Assembly (NCBI RefSeq): GCF_003610455.1
Contig: NZ_RAQK01000004.1
Span: forward strand, 1 to 53,279
Origin: Sulfitobacter guttiformis
Lineage (GTDB): Bacteria > Pseudomonadota > Alphaproteobacteria > Rhodobacterales > Rhodobacteraceae
Direction of reading: 5' to 3'
Length of the DNA: 53,279 bases
A model generated the notes under the pieces. It made no database searches. It saw nothing but the letters and a program-made list of their open reading frames with translations, and had not been told where the DNA came from. Made by a program: the position numbers and the translations under genes. Position 1 is the stretch's first letter. Every line of letters begins with the position of its first letter. Of the stretch, positions 50,301 through 53,279 are shown piece by piece.

Positions 50301-50933
50301 CGTGAAATCCCAGTAGTTGTCGTTCGGATCGCGGTCAAAGACCTGCGTAGTAGTCTGTCCTGTGGACAGGATGTTGGACAGCAAGGCCGAATTGGTCGAA
50401 CTGAACCAGCCCGTGTTGAACGTGTTATTCCCAAATCCCTGCACCTGACCAAAGCTGGTTGTGCCTTCGTTGTTGGTAATGTCGGTCCGGACGTCCGACC
50501 AGTTACCAACGGTAAATCCATTGAGCCGCAGCGTGATGTCGTTTTGGTCAAAGCCGTTGACCTGCGTGTCGCCGTCATATGCCGAGAAGCGGACATAGAC
50601 GTTGGACAGCCCGCCGCCGAAATAACTCGTACAACTGGCAAAGCCGCAATCAAGCGTCAGCGGATTATTGATGGTAAAGGGATTTCCACGGAATGCCACT
50701 GGCTCTCCGCTGTTCTGAAACCCGATAAACGCTCCCGCGGGATTGGAAAACTGATAGTAAACGTTACCATTCAGACCAACCAGAACAAAGGCCACACCAC
50801 CAGCTTCGGGGTATTCGGCAGGTAGGGAGAGGGATGTGCCGGGGACGTTTCTGGTGAATGGTGTCGCCGACACTGATTGAACAGCGAGAAAGACAAACGC
50901 CGCTGAGATAATAAAAAATTCAACACGTTCCAA
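32346..50933 (-). CDS. Giant exported DUF11-repeat surface protein, 6195 residues
   Basis: At 6195 residues (18.6 kb, over 600 kDa) this takes 35% of the plasmid. A hydrophobic signal sequence ends at VSA/TPF (residue 24). A unique N-terminal domain (about 25-225) is followed by about 45 DUF11/TIGR01451-like beta-sandwich repeats of about 110-145 residues, with conserved [15 protein letters not shown], Cxxxx[17 protein letters not shown] and NTATA cores. Then come thrombospondin-3-like Ca-binding repeats ([13 protein letters not shown], near 5670), one last DUF11 unit, an SdrD-B-like domain ([12 protein letters not shown], near 5976) and an OmpA-like tail (about 6110-6195). No Gram-positive anchor is present. 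The start is TTG as sequenced, with a possible frameshift at the 5' end. It is likely a cell-surface adhesin or filament; function is inferred. Confidence 0.88.
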   Translation of the reverse strand: MERVEFFIISAAFVFLAVQSVSATPFTRNVPGTSLSLPAEYPEAGGVAFVLVGLNGNVYYQFSNPAGAFIGFQNSGEPVAFRGNPFTINNPLTLDCGFASCTSYFGGGLSNVYVRFSAYDGDTQVNGFDQNDITLRLNGFTVGNWSDVRTDITNNEGTTSFGQVQGFGNNTFNTGWFSSTNSALLSNILSTGQTTTQVFDRDPNDNYWDFTRGNNLANRDIVTVAPGYTLEKSASPTTFDAVGDLITYSYTVTNIGSVPIRQLAVVDDKTAPPSCNKTVINDTNPGGVADFAVCTATYRITQEDFDQQEVTNIARATGVPDFGNLGTLSDTVTVTGPAASPVLFVEKSTTLTAFGNAGTTVPYSFLIRNDGDVTLRNFTVSDSLIPALVCNVPDLAPEDDFTCAGSYTVLQSDVDAFAADSANQLSNTLVVSADTPQNGRLTERDTVELPGPAATVDLELTKTALTADYDSVGDVLSYQLVVRNNGNVTFPTAPVVTDPTAGAVTCPAGPVAPGNSVTCTASYTVVQADINAGEFENTATASITVAGQSDSDTDSATVPAVRTTGLTLDKQLDAGSPSQFGEIGVGLEYDYILTNTGNVDLLVPTVADDRVAVICSAAIIAPDTSITCQSGVYPTTQSDINNGGVTNTATATATIAGPAGDTIDSNTDTVTVPADQKPAISLVKTAPVVTPANFQAGNTVVYTFDVTNTGNVRLADNLGITQITITDNKIGSFTCFAAPLDRNQTRSCTANYVLTPTDIVAGVVVNTATAAAGQIRSNQVSAQISPDFNPEISLAKVANTASVSLPADSISYTFTVTNTGDRALRNPEELITISDARLTAPAVCVQPATLAIGASFTCTGTRSGITQAELDAGEVLNTATASFSYDNNGATTIITSDAAGATVPVIASPMVELDKQGPAEFVLLDDTLTYTFVVSNPGNVTLRSATVTDPRIPGLVCTLENIAPGGSDSCTGTYTVKQQDVNLETIFNTATVTAQPAQGPQQRDTDTSTATLQAGAGTKVASIDKQPDRTSFSAVGEQITYVFEVENTGTQTLTNLNVTDSLDAGYSCTIATLAPTAISRTCTYQHTVTQADIDRGEVLNTATLSSPEITTQTSDGDVNGPLRTASYNFAKTAPAAFTAADQTINFLLTVVNTGTVTLTNIAINDPFFGTPVACTIPTLAPGGTDRTCVATYLTTQADVNAGQITNTASITVDAPAGVNDPADQTSTAVVRGPAENARVTIAKESADGVYTSATDSETYTFAVTNNGNVTLTGLVVNDPDLGFSCPLDDLLPGATTSSCSGGATLTATKAFDQLDVDLGSYTNTVGVTGRSLGRSTVVTAQDEVTVTGPAQLPALEVEKATSFVGTYDTLGQTLSYTYNVFNRGNITLTGPITIADDRIARVTCPAVPSAGLAIGDSIECTATSTVTQQMLNDGFIENTATATIAQPVIPQTPGGPTTVTVSSAPDIVRIDATQRPALSIDKRVKTGSAASYRAVNDPVTFEYVVTNSGNVTLLNPITITDDKISGTLTCGAPPILPGGTVTCEQIYRADQDALDDGTVTNVANADTTFVDRDNTTVAVASPTDSVTINAVQNIALGIEKSFVGPSGATFNAGQRLDYTIVVTNLGNVTIDGPITFSDSLVPFPSGFTCDALTNNALLPNDTLSCTTQHVITNNDLALGAATNVVTATGQFNGQPVKSPSDDAIFPVDAKPALSLVKEELPVTATPVDGTAAYDSTQDIVTYRYFVTNTGNVGLVGEITIVDDKIPGPLVCKTAGSALPSSPDPQNPLPASTITCDFTYPLTQADLNRGFVTNNATAQTVFGTAGDATNVVSPNAAETITIAEDPSLIVTKAMITPIPDGAGLDQDLTYQLTASNEGNQTLFGVTLTDPLVPDLSCIVNPAGTSAPANVTLLPGEALVCTGIYTVRQQDVDAQTLVNTATGRATDPQGVALSGEPTNTVIIEDPVVDMVVTKSTIRPVGPESDFSSVDQEVTFVIAVENTGNITLQTATITDSRSVVPPSCTVGPIAPGATDSSCEFVYKVTQEDIDTINRDGTTVFGGFVNVANVTATPNNAALPAITRSGEVLVIGPEREPDFILSKTADLTEIDTYNQLVTYTYTVGNFGNVTLTEVPQITDDKIGTFACEPFPAGGLAPLTDYSCTATYNVTQADLDSGSVTNIATVSSSQVVPSPDDTATLEIDAVQTPAITVAKTASPLVNVAVGEDVTYTYVVTNTGNVTLENVTVDDQHTSASGTAPLVVGGDVLTTDINEAGTSVDTAGPGIWSTLGPGDAVTFTATYTVTQADVDAQFTLANVVTVTGTGPVGTPPASNQDDASVTTINKAPQIAVTKTADETNITTPAVVGQQIPFRIEVENTGNQTLDPPVLTDMLTDIDGNPLDLEVEPALASPAFGDTNNNNKLDIGETWVYTARFDVTQPAIDAGGIRNAVAVTADDPQRLPVPGNAVTTDVVLNGIPQIAVIKTAVTDDGGDGVLDVDDTITYTYTITNTGLLDMLDVVIAETDFGGTGTTPLPVYLSGGANLGGNPAIFDLPVGNGELLFTATYALTQDDLDAGAVSNQATASGVSPAGVPGSDVSDDNSAAPDSQDPTVTQLPRAGQLVVEKRIGATNLSSPAEVGDTIGFVITVANTGNQSLRAPVLTDTLLDTRGEALSLASEPALLPASDTNSDGFLNVGEIWEYAASFTMDQQALDAGGLSNSVTAVARDLADNIVSDISDDDAGATDGPDADNDPANDPTIALFDTDPDIDVLKTGVVNTGADGRADVGDTITYTYTISNTGNQTLYDVSIIETGFGGAGIVPEPVYASGGQSIGGDPATIDLPVGSDTIIFTATYILTQDDIDASTVENQATASANDPAGNPVSDLSDPADLDGDDPTQTPIVRVPSVQTVKVATPRLSTPVKPGDVIDYTITVANTGNVTLTAPTVDDTLQDAKGGALALSSDPTFDDGDIDGDGLLDVGETWTYLAQFVLTQPAIDAGGVANVAVGEASIAVSSPTNPAGNPVSDQSDDGSANPADNDPTVTIFPPAPAIGLVKTSVFDPGADGIAGVGDIITYTYTLTNAGNVSVLDPVISETTFSGTGTSPVPTLQSGGAALGGGPALDLPVGTVPMVFTATYAVTQADIDAGQISNEALAAGDLPGGGTISDASDDATPGANDNDPTITAIPRAPLLDVTKVANVTGLQTPVQVGDSISFVITARNAGNVTLSNVELTDTFNRRDGTRLDLIPVPTGGDAGVAGELEVGETWEYRVSYELLQEDIDAGGVRNSAVVEATAPGGIPVSDISDDGNDADGNTTDDPTEVNLQGAPAFMMVKQLAAGAPVPFDTVNQIIPFEFVVTNTGNITLTAPFTISDPIIDAQGLGGVTCPAPPLAVGASATCTGSYRIGQADLDRGDVSNTATASIDQPLIPVNPGDPTVAPRNTLPSTVVSPAIQRPALVTTKGILATSAGSFDAVGDQITYTFTVTNDGNVTLAGPVTLDDDQIGTGLACATGPLAPGASVTCEQVWTAEQEDLDRGFVTNTATSQALFDGGPVQSAPVDATAPAIQTKSLSMTKTLLAATPDLFDIGTVLTYEFALINDGNVTIDGPITINDSLATNASCPAVPGGSLAPGDTLTCDGSYTLGLSDLQLGATNNTASATGSFDGTPVTSPSDSAIYPVGADPSLSIVKNSVPNDITYAEVGDIITYSYVVTNTSNTGLTEDIVVTDNRIPTPIVCHDASADGVFGVGDIATCQATYPITQADLDATFVTNEAVAQTVFAPGTPNQISVISPAATKTVNADAAPLLTLAKAISAPTGSVSVGELVTYRLTATNSGNQTLSGVAIRDPMLPVLTCTVGEVPAPANVVLIPSATLVCTGTYRVKQADIDNQSLINVAATSAQTPQGATVRGEATVSALLTVPAPVLDVAKTLVPTPAAGQAAFTGPDQVIQFRLTARNTGNITLDNITLSDARVTTPASCNIGTLAPGQEDSRCLVSYTTTQADVDALNGGADPFGGFVNVANGTAVAATPDAPTVTGTGDLFVRGPDHMPAFSLVKSADVGQVTGAGQVINYVYLITNSGNITLTAQPQITDDRIANVTCAPISALGIIPGGTLRCEAPYTVTQADMNAGAITNIARASSPEAPLPATPGEETDSVTVPAIANPQILLEKSADVTGDVAAGEVITYTYTVTNSGNLTLSNARVRDLHTSASGTVVLPVAGDALTVDTAPAGDSNDAVANDGSWSSLAPGDIATFTATYLVTQNDVDTQTVLSNTATVSATGPDGSTPTFVDPLTITPQLNNPELTVVKTVDETGLSTPPTAGDVLSYSITVANTGNQTLRSISLVDSLRRLNGVNIEPAPIPAYVSGDANALTLMEVGEIWTYTVQHILTQDDINAGGVSNQVTARGIAPNNALVIDASDDGVPANGDNNPTATRIPSMPRIEGEKTIASSEPVVDASIGFEIVIRNRGNVTLTGVAVASDTLTRADGTALELTTQPVFTGASAGSSVGVLEPDEFATYRAFYTLTQEDIDAGGIVNTARVVGTPPVGSPVSDITDNGDDGDGNTVNDPTVLTVPAAPELTLVKGLADDAPASFDSVGQLLTYVFGVTNSGNVTFAGPITVADPLITDAGGTITCPAVPAGGLPPLEQLTCSATYAVTQDDIDAGRIDNSATASANGTTSLPATASILAQQNPALSLEKVADPISSEDFTTGTVAVYTYTTTNTGNVTIKTPVVVTDNLIPSSDITCDAFPAEGLAPGGTYVCRASYTVTATDVDLGSVTNLASASDGTTTSPLASATIPERGVPALSILKTVQTGSTFSEVDDQLTYSFLITNTGTRAFASPVTVTDTLFGQVLCFTSTAADPDFSAGETLTCGGTYLVTQDDLDRGEVFNEAFAQTFFGADDTQVTSPPSSVTVAADLAPAIELEKTAAPLTVTGAGQVLTYTLTTTNTGNQSLRGVSISDPMLTNFTCAQEVLERDEVLECTGTYVVTQADIDSGTLTNIATTRGITPQGDRVDDERTLVLNMPAPDPAMVLTKTATPTPFGAVGSTLTYLFAVENTGNVTLRNLTVTDVMDANYGCSIATLLPGATNNSCSLERVITQADVDAGSIDNTATVTGDGPRGSSASDTADVTTPGPVRNGSLEATKVVAPAPAVLDQPVNYTLFVRNTGNISLRNVAVIDTMTRLGGGAVTLDAPFALRDSTDLDSDGELDVNETWVYTATRRLRQSDINAGGLLNQVTVNARDLQNSRVSDISDDGIDSDGDSTGDVTEFIAPPAPAISVEKTIVSSGTTAGETIVFEINALNTGNQNLTNLVASDSMTRLDGTPVLARAVEVNVPAALAPGQTATWQVNHLLTQDDIDAGGLLNTALISALDPNGDAVTGISNNGNPNDGNTKDDPTALVIDLEPGLEVIKIADPDAIGALAGETVDFIITARNTGNVTLNNITMADITTDIREANPRTPPVTFVGSDGTPPSPAGTLALGEIATYTVSVVLTQEDVDVGGLVNTVTATALTPSGGTLIDVSDDDGDGLDDPTVVPVAALPSFEIVKAAGTNALLFPTVERATFTISVTNTGNVTQSGIRVRDDLVAFLSPAVLLAETYPPTVSITGFADGTANTTYNGNSVTELLSGDASLAPGATGVITLEMVYATATGQPGAPNTASVVSTQLAVPTEGQVVVLTTDQDGDGIPDYLESPTADRDGDGIADQFDYDPTGAFYCEDDGRLLTGGLVSVSGGGFTQTGAGTSGPITVVRGGTDGTYQFFVTSPGTYVLGITYPDDTQASVDRLTLGNLDATSFAPANPGVIGSLPAGETGLLTDSTATANPFYTSFTVAAGDPILIGNNIPIRTCEGLTDVVATKTADRRTAVFGETVNYTLTFTNNTELDILNARIIDRLPSGLLYTPGTGRVNGVAVDPVITGRTLEWRDDLASGATTTVTLAVRVARTGEFGTRTNRTYLDNSFGRTVSNIAEAAVRVDPEHVFDCSDVIGRVFNDRNGNGYQDGPGTLAEPIIDDSYVGGGKFGKLDAIPQREDQSEPGLAGVRLVTPDGILITTDEHGRYSLPCAALPRNIGSNFMLKLDTRTLPTGFNVTTENPRVVRLTAGKFAKLNFGARLGNVVDIDLTATAFVAGDTAPQPALANAVDGLISQIAQKPSVLQLTYILQDGEAPDVGRARLRTLEKLIRDRWRGKGKYKLVIEKTVTKTK
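33010..50260 (-). repeat. Tandem array of about 45 DUF11-like protein repeats
   Basis: Manual count of the recurrent unit (start K-[TSQV]..., then [13 protein letters not shown], then a ...TY.VTQ.DID.G.V.NTATA end) gives about 45 copies, each roughly 330-440 bp. The copies have diverged strongly at DNA level, as I see no long exact DNA repeats. That suggests old duplication and stable inheritance and makes assembly collapse unlikely. Confidence 0.85.
40980..43915 (-). repeat. Higher-order two-domain super-repeat inside the giant gene
   Basis: Repeats 19-25 alternate strictly between two kinds of unit, one with a Ca-type loop (for example [16 protein letters not shown]) and one with a [13 protein letters not shown] start and a PVY-SGG-LGG-PA-DLPVG core. 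The paired unit recurs every 825-860 bp (starts near 43910, 43085, 42230, 41370). This implies duplication of a two-domain block. Confidence 0.75.
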
Positions 50934-50947
50934 ATGAACTTTTTCAT
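50913..50947 (-). other. Homopolymer-containing start region of the giant gene
   Basis: On the coding strand an ATG at 50947 opens a frame beginning MKK but is out of frame with the giant ORF. Two homopolymers lie between it and the body: A5 (50940-50944) and T6 (50913-50918). One extra T gives [18 protein letters not shown]..., and one extra A gives [12 protein letters not shown]...; either joins the giant frame with a classic Sec signal peptide. As written, the only in-frame start is TTG at 50933. Confidence 0.7.
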
Positions 50948-51032
50948 ACTAATCCAGCCACTTTGTCACCATACCAAGGGATGCAACAAATTAGCGTTTT
51001 TAAACTCAAAACACTGCTGAATTCCCGCATAG

Positions 51033-51062
51033 ATTATGTTCAGCGATTGCCCTGCCAAACAA
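51033..51062 (-). promoter_or_regulatory. Candidate promoter of the giant operon
   Basis: On the minus strand TTGTTT (51057-51062), an 18-bp spacer and CATAAT (51033-51038, 5/6 match to TATAAT). It would give a 5' leader of about 80-90 nt before the start region. The -35 is weak, so an activator may be needed. Confidence 0.35.
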
Positions 51063-51141
51063 GGGGGAAAAGTTTTCGCCGCCTGCCAATGTGACCGTTT
51101 TTATCGCGATGTGACTTAAATGTTATTTGGCGCTACAAGGT

Positions 51142-51163
51142 TAACAGTTACATCCAGCTGTTA
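51142..51163. promoter_or_regulatory. Inverted repeat TAACAG-N10-CTGTTA
   Basis: A 6-bp inverted repeat with a 10-bp spacer lies about 80 bp upstream of the candidate -35 of the giant operon, a spacing suited to a dimeric activator. No cognate protein can be named. Confidence 0.3.
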
Positions 51164-51267
51164 TTTGTAATGCTCTTTGGGTCAAATACGGTATGAGATC
51201 GGCAGCTAATATCCCGCCTACCAACGGTTATCGCGCACACCTGAGAGTGGCCCGCAAACCGGTCCGA

Positions 51268-52236
51268 TCAGCCGCTTTCGGTCTTTGGCTCGCGCTCCAC
51301 CATATCGATTTGCGCACCGGCGCCTGAGACATAGCGGCGGCCGGATTTCAGAACCGGAGTGTTCTTCGACGCCCCCACGCTGCGTTCGCGCAACACAATA
51401 TAGAGCCCGCTCAGCATCACGATGCCCGCGCCTACCCATGTGCTTGGGTCGCCAACCTCGTCAAATATTAGGATGCCGTATCCGGCGGCCCACAAAATCT
51501 GGCTGTATTGCATCGGTGCCACAACCGCCGCATCGCCGCGCCGGTAGGCCGCGATAATGCAAAGCCCCGCAAAAAACGCGAGGATCGATACAATGCCCAT
51601 GAGCCCCAGATGCGCCAGCGGCATCGGCACATAGACCATCGGCAAAAACGCCGCCATCATCAGGAAATTGGCCACCATAGGATAGAGCATCAAGACCGCG
51701 CTCCGCTCGGCCCTCCCGATCTTGCGCACCACGACCGAGGATGTTGCACTGCCCAGAGCGGCCACAAGGGCCGCAAGATGGCCCGTTTCAAACGGGGCGG
51801 CACCAGGGCGCAAAACTACCAGAACACCGGCCAGTCCCAGCAGAACCGCGAACCAGCGGTGTGGCCCGACCCTCTCGCGCAAGATGGGGATCGCCAGCAC
51901 GGTGATCAGCAGGGGCGTGGCAAATAAAATCGCATAAACCTGCGCAAGCGGCAGCACCGAAAACGCATAAAACGCCGAGGATGCCGTGAGAACTGCCGCC
52001 GCCGTGCGCAGGGCGGTCCACCACGGATGCACCGGCCGCAGTGTTCCGGCTGTCGCGTCGCGCATCAACATTACCGTTGCCAAAGGAAAGCTTAGCAAGA
52101 CAGAAAAGAATATGATCTGGAACGGGGAATACGTCGCGCCAAGGTATTTCACCACCACATCGTGGGTGGCAAACAGGGCAAAAGAACACAGGGCGATCAG
52201 TGCCGCCTTGAGATTGGATCGAGAAGTCTCGGGCAT
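51268..52236 (-). CDS. DMT-superfamily (EamA) transporter
   Basis: A 322-residue inner-membrane protein with about ten hydrophobic helices in two EamA halves (ALCSFALFATHDVVVKYLGA starting the first; LAALVAALGSATSSVVVRKIG starting the second). DMT proteins export or import amino acids, nucleobases and other small metabolites; the substrate is not predictable. The C-terminal tail (about 280-322) is hydrophilic. Divergent from glpD, with a 228-bp shared gap. Confidence 0.88.
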   Translation of the reverse strand: MPETSRSNLKAALIALCSFALFATHDVVVKYLGATYSPFQIIFFSVLLSFPLATVMLMRDATAGTLRPVHPWWTALRTAAAVLTASSAFYAFSVLPLAQVYAILFATPLLITVLAIPILRERVGPHRWFAVLLGLAGVLVVLRPGAAPFETGHLAALVAALGSATSSVVVRKIGRAERSAVLMLYPMVANFLMMAAFLPMVYVPMPLAHLGLMGIVSILAFFAGLCIIAAYRRGDAAVVAPMQYSQILWAAGYGILIFDEVGDPSTWVGAGIVMLSGLYIVLRERSVGASKNTPVLKSGRRYVSGAGAQIDMVEREPKTESG

Positions 52237-52335
52237 CGGGTCGTCCTGTTGCGGCTCCGCTCTGGTCTAACGCCTTTGCCCGAAGGGTCAAGCGGCGCGC
52301 GCGGGCCGCTGCGACAAAGCATATAAAACCTTTGG

Positions 52336-52345
52336 TGCATACAAT
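52336..52345. promoter_or_regulatory. Candidate GntR/FCD operator upstream of glpD
   Basis: TGCATACAAT (ATTGTATGCA on the other strand) resembles operators of FCD-type GntR regulators, which often contain a TNGTATNCNA-like core. It lies about 120 bp before glpD in the divergent glpD/EamA control region. The regulator encoded at 2407 could bind here. Weak evidence. Confidence 0.28.
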
Positions 52346-52464
52346 TCATGGGGCAAAGTGTTTGGCTGCATGGCCTTCCACCCTGAATCGCCGCGTCATT
52401 GTTGCAGGTGGCGCAGCAGGACAGTACATGGTTTAAAACTGCTCTCAAACATCAGGCGGGGACC

Positions 52465-53279
52465 ATGCCGGCACCAAGTAACAGTAAAACACCAGTCGAT
52501 CTTTTCATCATTGGTGGCGGGGTGAACGGGTGCGGTATTGCACGCGATGCGGCGGGGCGGGGTCTGAGTGTAACGCTGGCAGAGATGAACGATCTCGCCT
52601 CCGCCACCTCCTCCGCCTCGACAAAACTGTTTCACGGTGGCCTGCGCTATCTTGAATATTTCGAGATTAACCTCGTGCGCCACGCCCTCAAGGAGCGGGA
52701 GGTTTTGTTGCGCGCTATGCCCCACATTTCATGGCCTATGCGCTTTGTCCTGCCGTATCATGCCGATATGCGGTATGAGGGCGAAACGCCGGTTTCAAAG
52801 ATCCTGAGCATTGTGATGCCATGGATGCGCGGCCGTCGCCCCGCGTGGCTGATCCGGTTGGGGCTTTTTGTGTATGACAATCTAGGCGGACGAAAATTGC
52901 TGCCCCCCACCCGCAGCATCTCGCTTCGCGGCACCCCTGAGGGTGCTCCGCTGGAGGCGCGGTTTGAGAATGCGTTCGAATATTCCGACTGCTGGATCGA
53001 GGACAGCCGCCTTGTTGTTCTGAACGCCCGCGATGCCCAAAACCATGGGGCGCGCATCCTGACACAGACAAAAGTAATCTCCGCTAACCGCGTGGGTGAT
53101 ATGTGGGAAGTGCAAACAGATGGTCCTGCTGGTCCGCAGTCGCACCACGCGCGCATCCTTGTGAACGCAGGCGGCCCATGGGTCGGCGACATCATCCAGA
53201 CAAAGCTGCGGGTAAACTCCTCCGAGGGGGTCCGTCTGGTGCGCGGCTCGCATATCGTCACGCCCAAACTTTATGATCA
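52465..53279 (+). CDS. glpD: Glycerol-3-phosphate dehydrogenase, N-terminal part (continues at base 1)
   Basis: The first 240 codons (to 53184) of the 522-residue GlpD, after which 53185-53279 repeats bases 1-95. The Rossmann FAD motif GGGVNG (residues 17-22) followed by IARDAAGRG, the DLASATSSASTKLFHGGLRYLE region (landmark at about 50-70) and ILVNAGGPWVGD near 230 are typical. Start ATG 52465 has GGCGGGGA just upstream. It heads the glpD-glpK-GntR transcript and is divergent from the EamA gene. Confidence 0.94.
   Translation, partial: MPAPSNSKTPVDLFIIGGGVNGCGIARDAAGRGLSVTLAEMNDLASATSSASTKLFHGGLRYLEYFEINLVRHALKEREVLLRAMPHISWPMRFVLPYHADMRYEGETPVSKILSIVMPWMRGRRPAWLIRLGLFVYDNLGGRKLLPPTRSISLRGTPEGAPLEARFENAFEYSDCWIEDSRLVVLNARDAQNHGARILTQTKVISANRVGDMWEVQTDGPAGPQSHHARILVNAGGPWVGDIIQTKLRVNSSEGVRLVRGSHIVTPKLYD
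53185..53279. repeat. Terminal overlap, right copy (circular junction)
   Basis: Exact second copy of bases 1-95. Removing one copy joins codon 240 of the glpD part beginning at 52465 to codon 241, which starts at base 1, with no frame change. Confidence 0.95.

Larger units (their letters stand above)
50934..51267. promoter_or_regulatory. 334-bp AT-rich control region upstream of the giant operon
   Basis: This gene-free stretch lies between the EamA gene's stop and the giant gene's start, both on the minus strand. It is distinctly more AT-rich than the surroundings. It holds a candidate minus-strand promoter (51033-51062) and an inverted repeat (51142-51163). I see no ORF or RNA gene with support. 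Confidence 0.6.

Overview
The window is almost certainly one complete circular plasmid. Its last 95 bases (53185-53279) are identical to its first 95, so the unique circle is 53,184 bp. Closing it joins the two halves of a glpD gene in frame. The replication module is a repABC system (ParA-like RepA, ParB-like RepB, RepC initiator, antisense RNA between repB and repC), a plasmid class restricted to Alphaproteobacteria. Together with the gene content (LivKHMGF-type uptake, CoA-dependent aromatic catabolism, LysE and EamA transporters), it suggests a marine Rhodobacterales (Roseobacter-type) host. The host assignment is inference. I see no relaxase, type IV secretion, transposase, toxin-antitoxin pair, tRNA, rRNA or CRISPR.

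Layout on the circle: (1) 52465-53184 joined to 1-4047: glycerol module glpD-glpK, a GntR/FCD regulator and, convergent, class I fructose-1,6-bisphosphatase, so glycerol can run to dihydroxyacetone phosphate and up gluconeogenesis. (2) 4225-8250, minus strand: LysE exporter, Fe(II)/2-oxoglutarate oxygenase, soluble GAF histidine kinase, SDR dehydrogenase. (3) 8475-11898: repABC with its antisense RNA, a candidate origin inside repC and a perfect 16-bp palindrome (candidate parS) after repC. (4) 11942-25867: a 14-kb aromatic acyl-CoA operon centred on a 765-residue flavin monooxygenase/old-yellow-enzyme fusion of the 2-aminobenzoyl-CoA monooxygenase/reductase type, with SDRs, MarR regulator, crotonase, acyl-CoA dehydrogenase, benzoate-type CoA ligase, a full branched-chain-type ABC importer, thioesterase and two Rid proteins. 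The best reading is import and CoA-dependent degradation of anthranilate or a close analogue. (5) 25871-28822: AHL-lactonase-like metallohydrolase, aminotransferase and an orphan 2-keto-3-deoxygalactonokinase. (6) 28889-50933, minus strand: a two-gene operon filling about 41% of the plasmid, with a giant 6195-residue exported protein of about 45 DUF11-like repeats followed 10 bp later by a 1148-residue outer-membrane beta-barrel. (7) 51268-52236: EamA transporter.

The most novel candidate is module 6, which looks like a plasmid-borne giant surface filament with a dedicated outer-membrane partner. As sequenced, the giant gene has only a TTG start and an atypical signal-peptide n-region. One extra base in either of two adjacent homopolymers would give an ATG start and a better signal peptide, which means either a sequencing error or a phase switch. 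The second most interesting part is module 4, where the crotonase lacks both hydratase glutamates and one of the two Rid proteins appears to lack the canonical arginine, suggesting unusual ring-opening and deamination chemistry.
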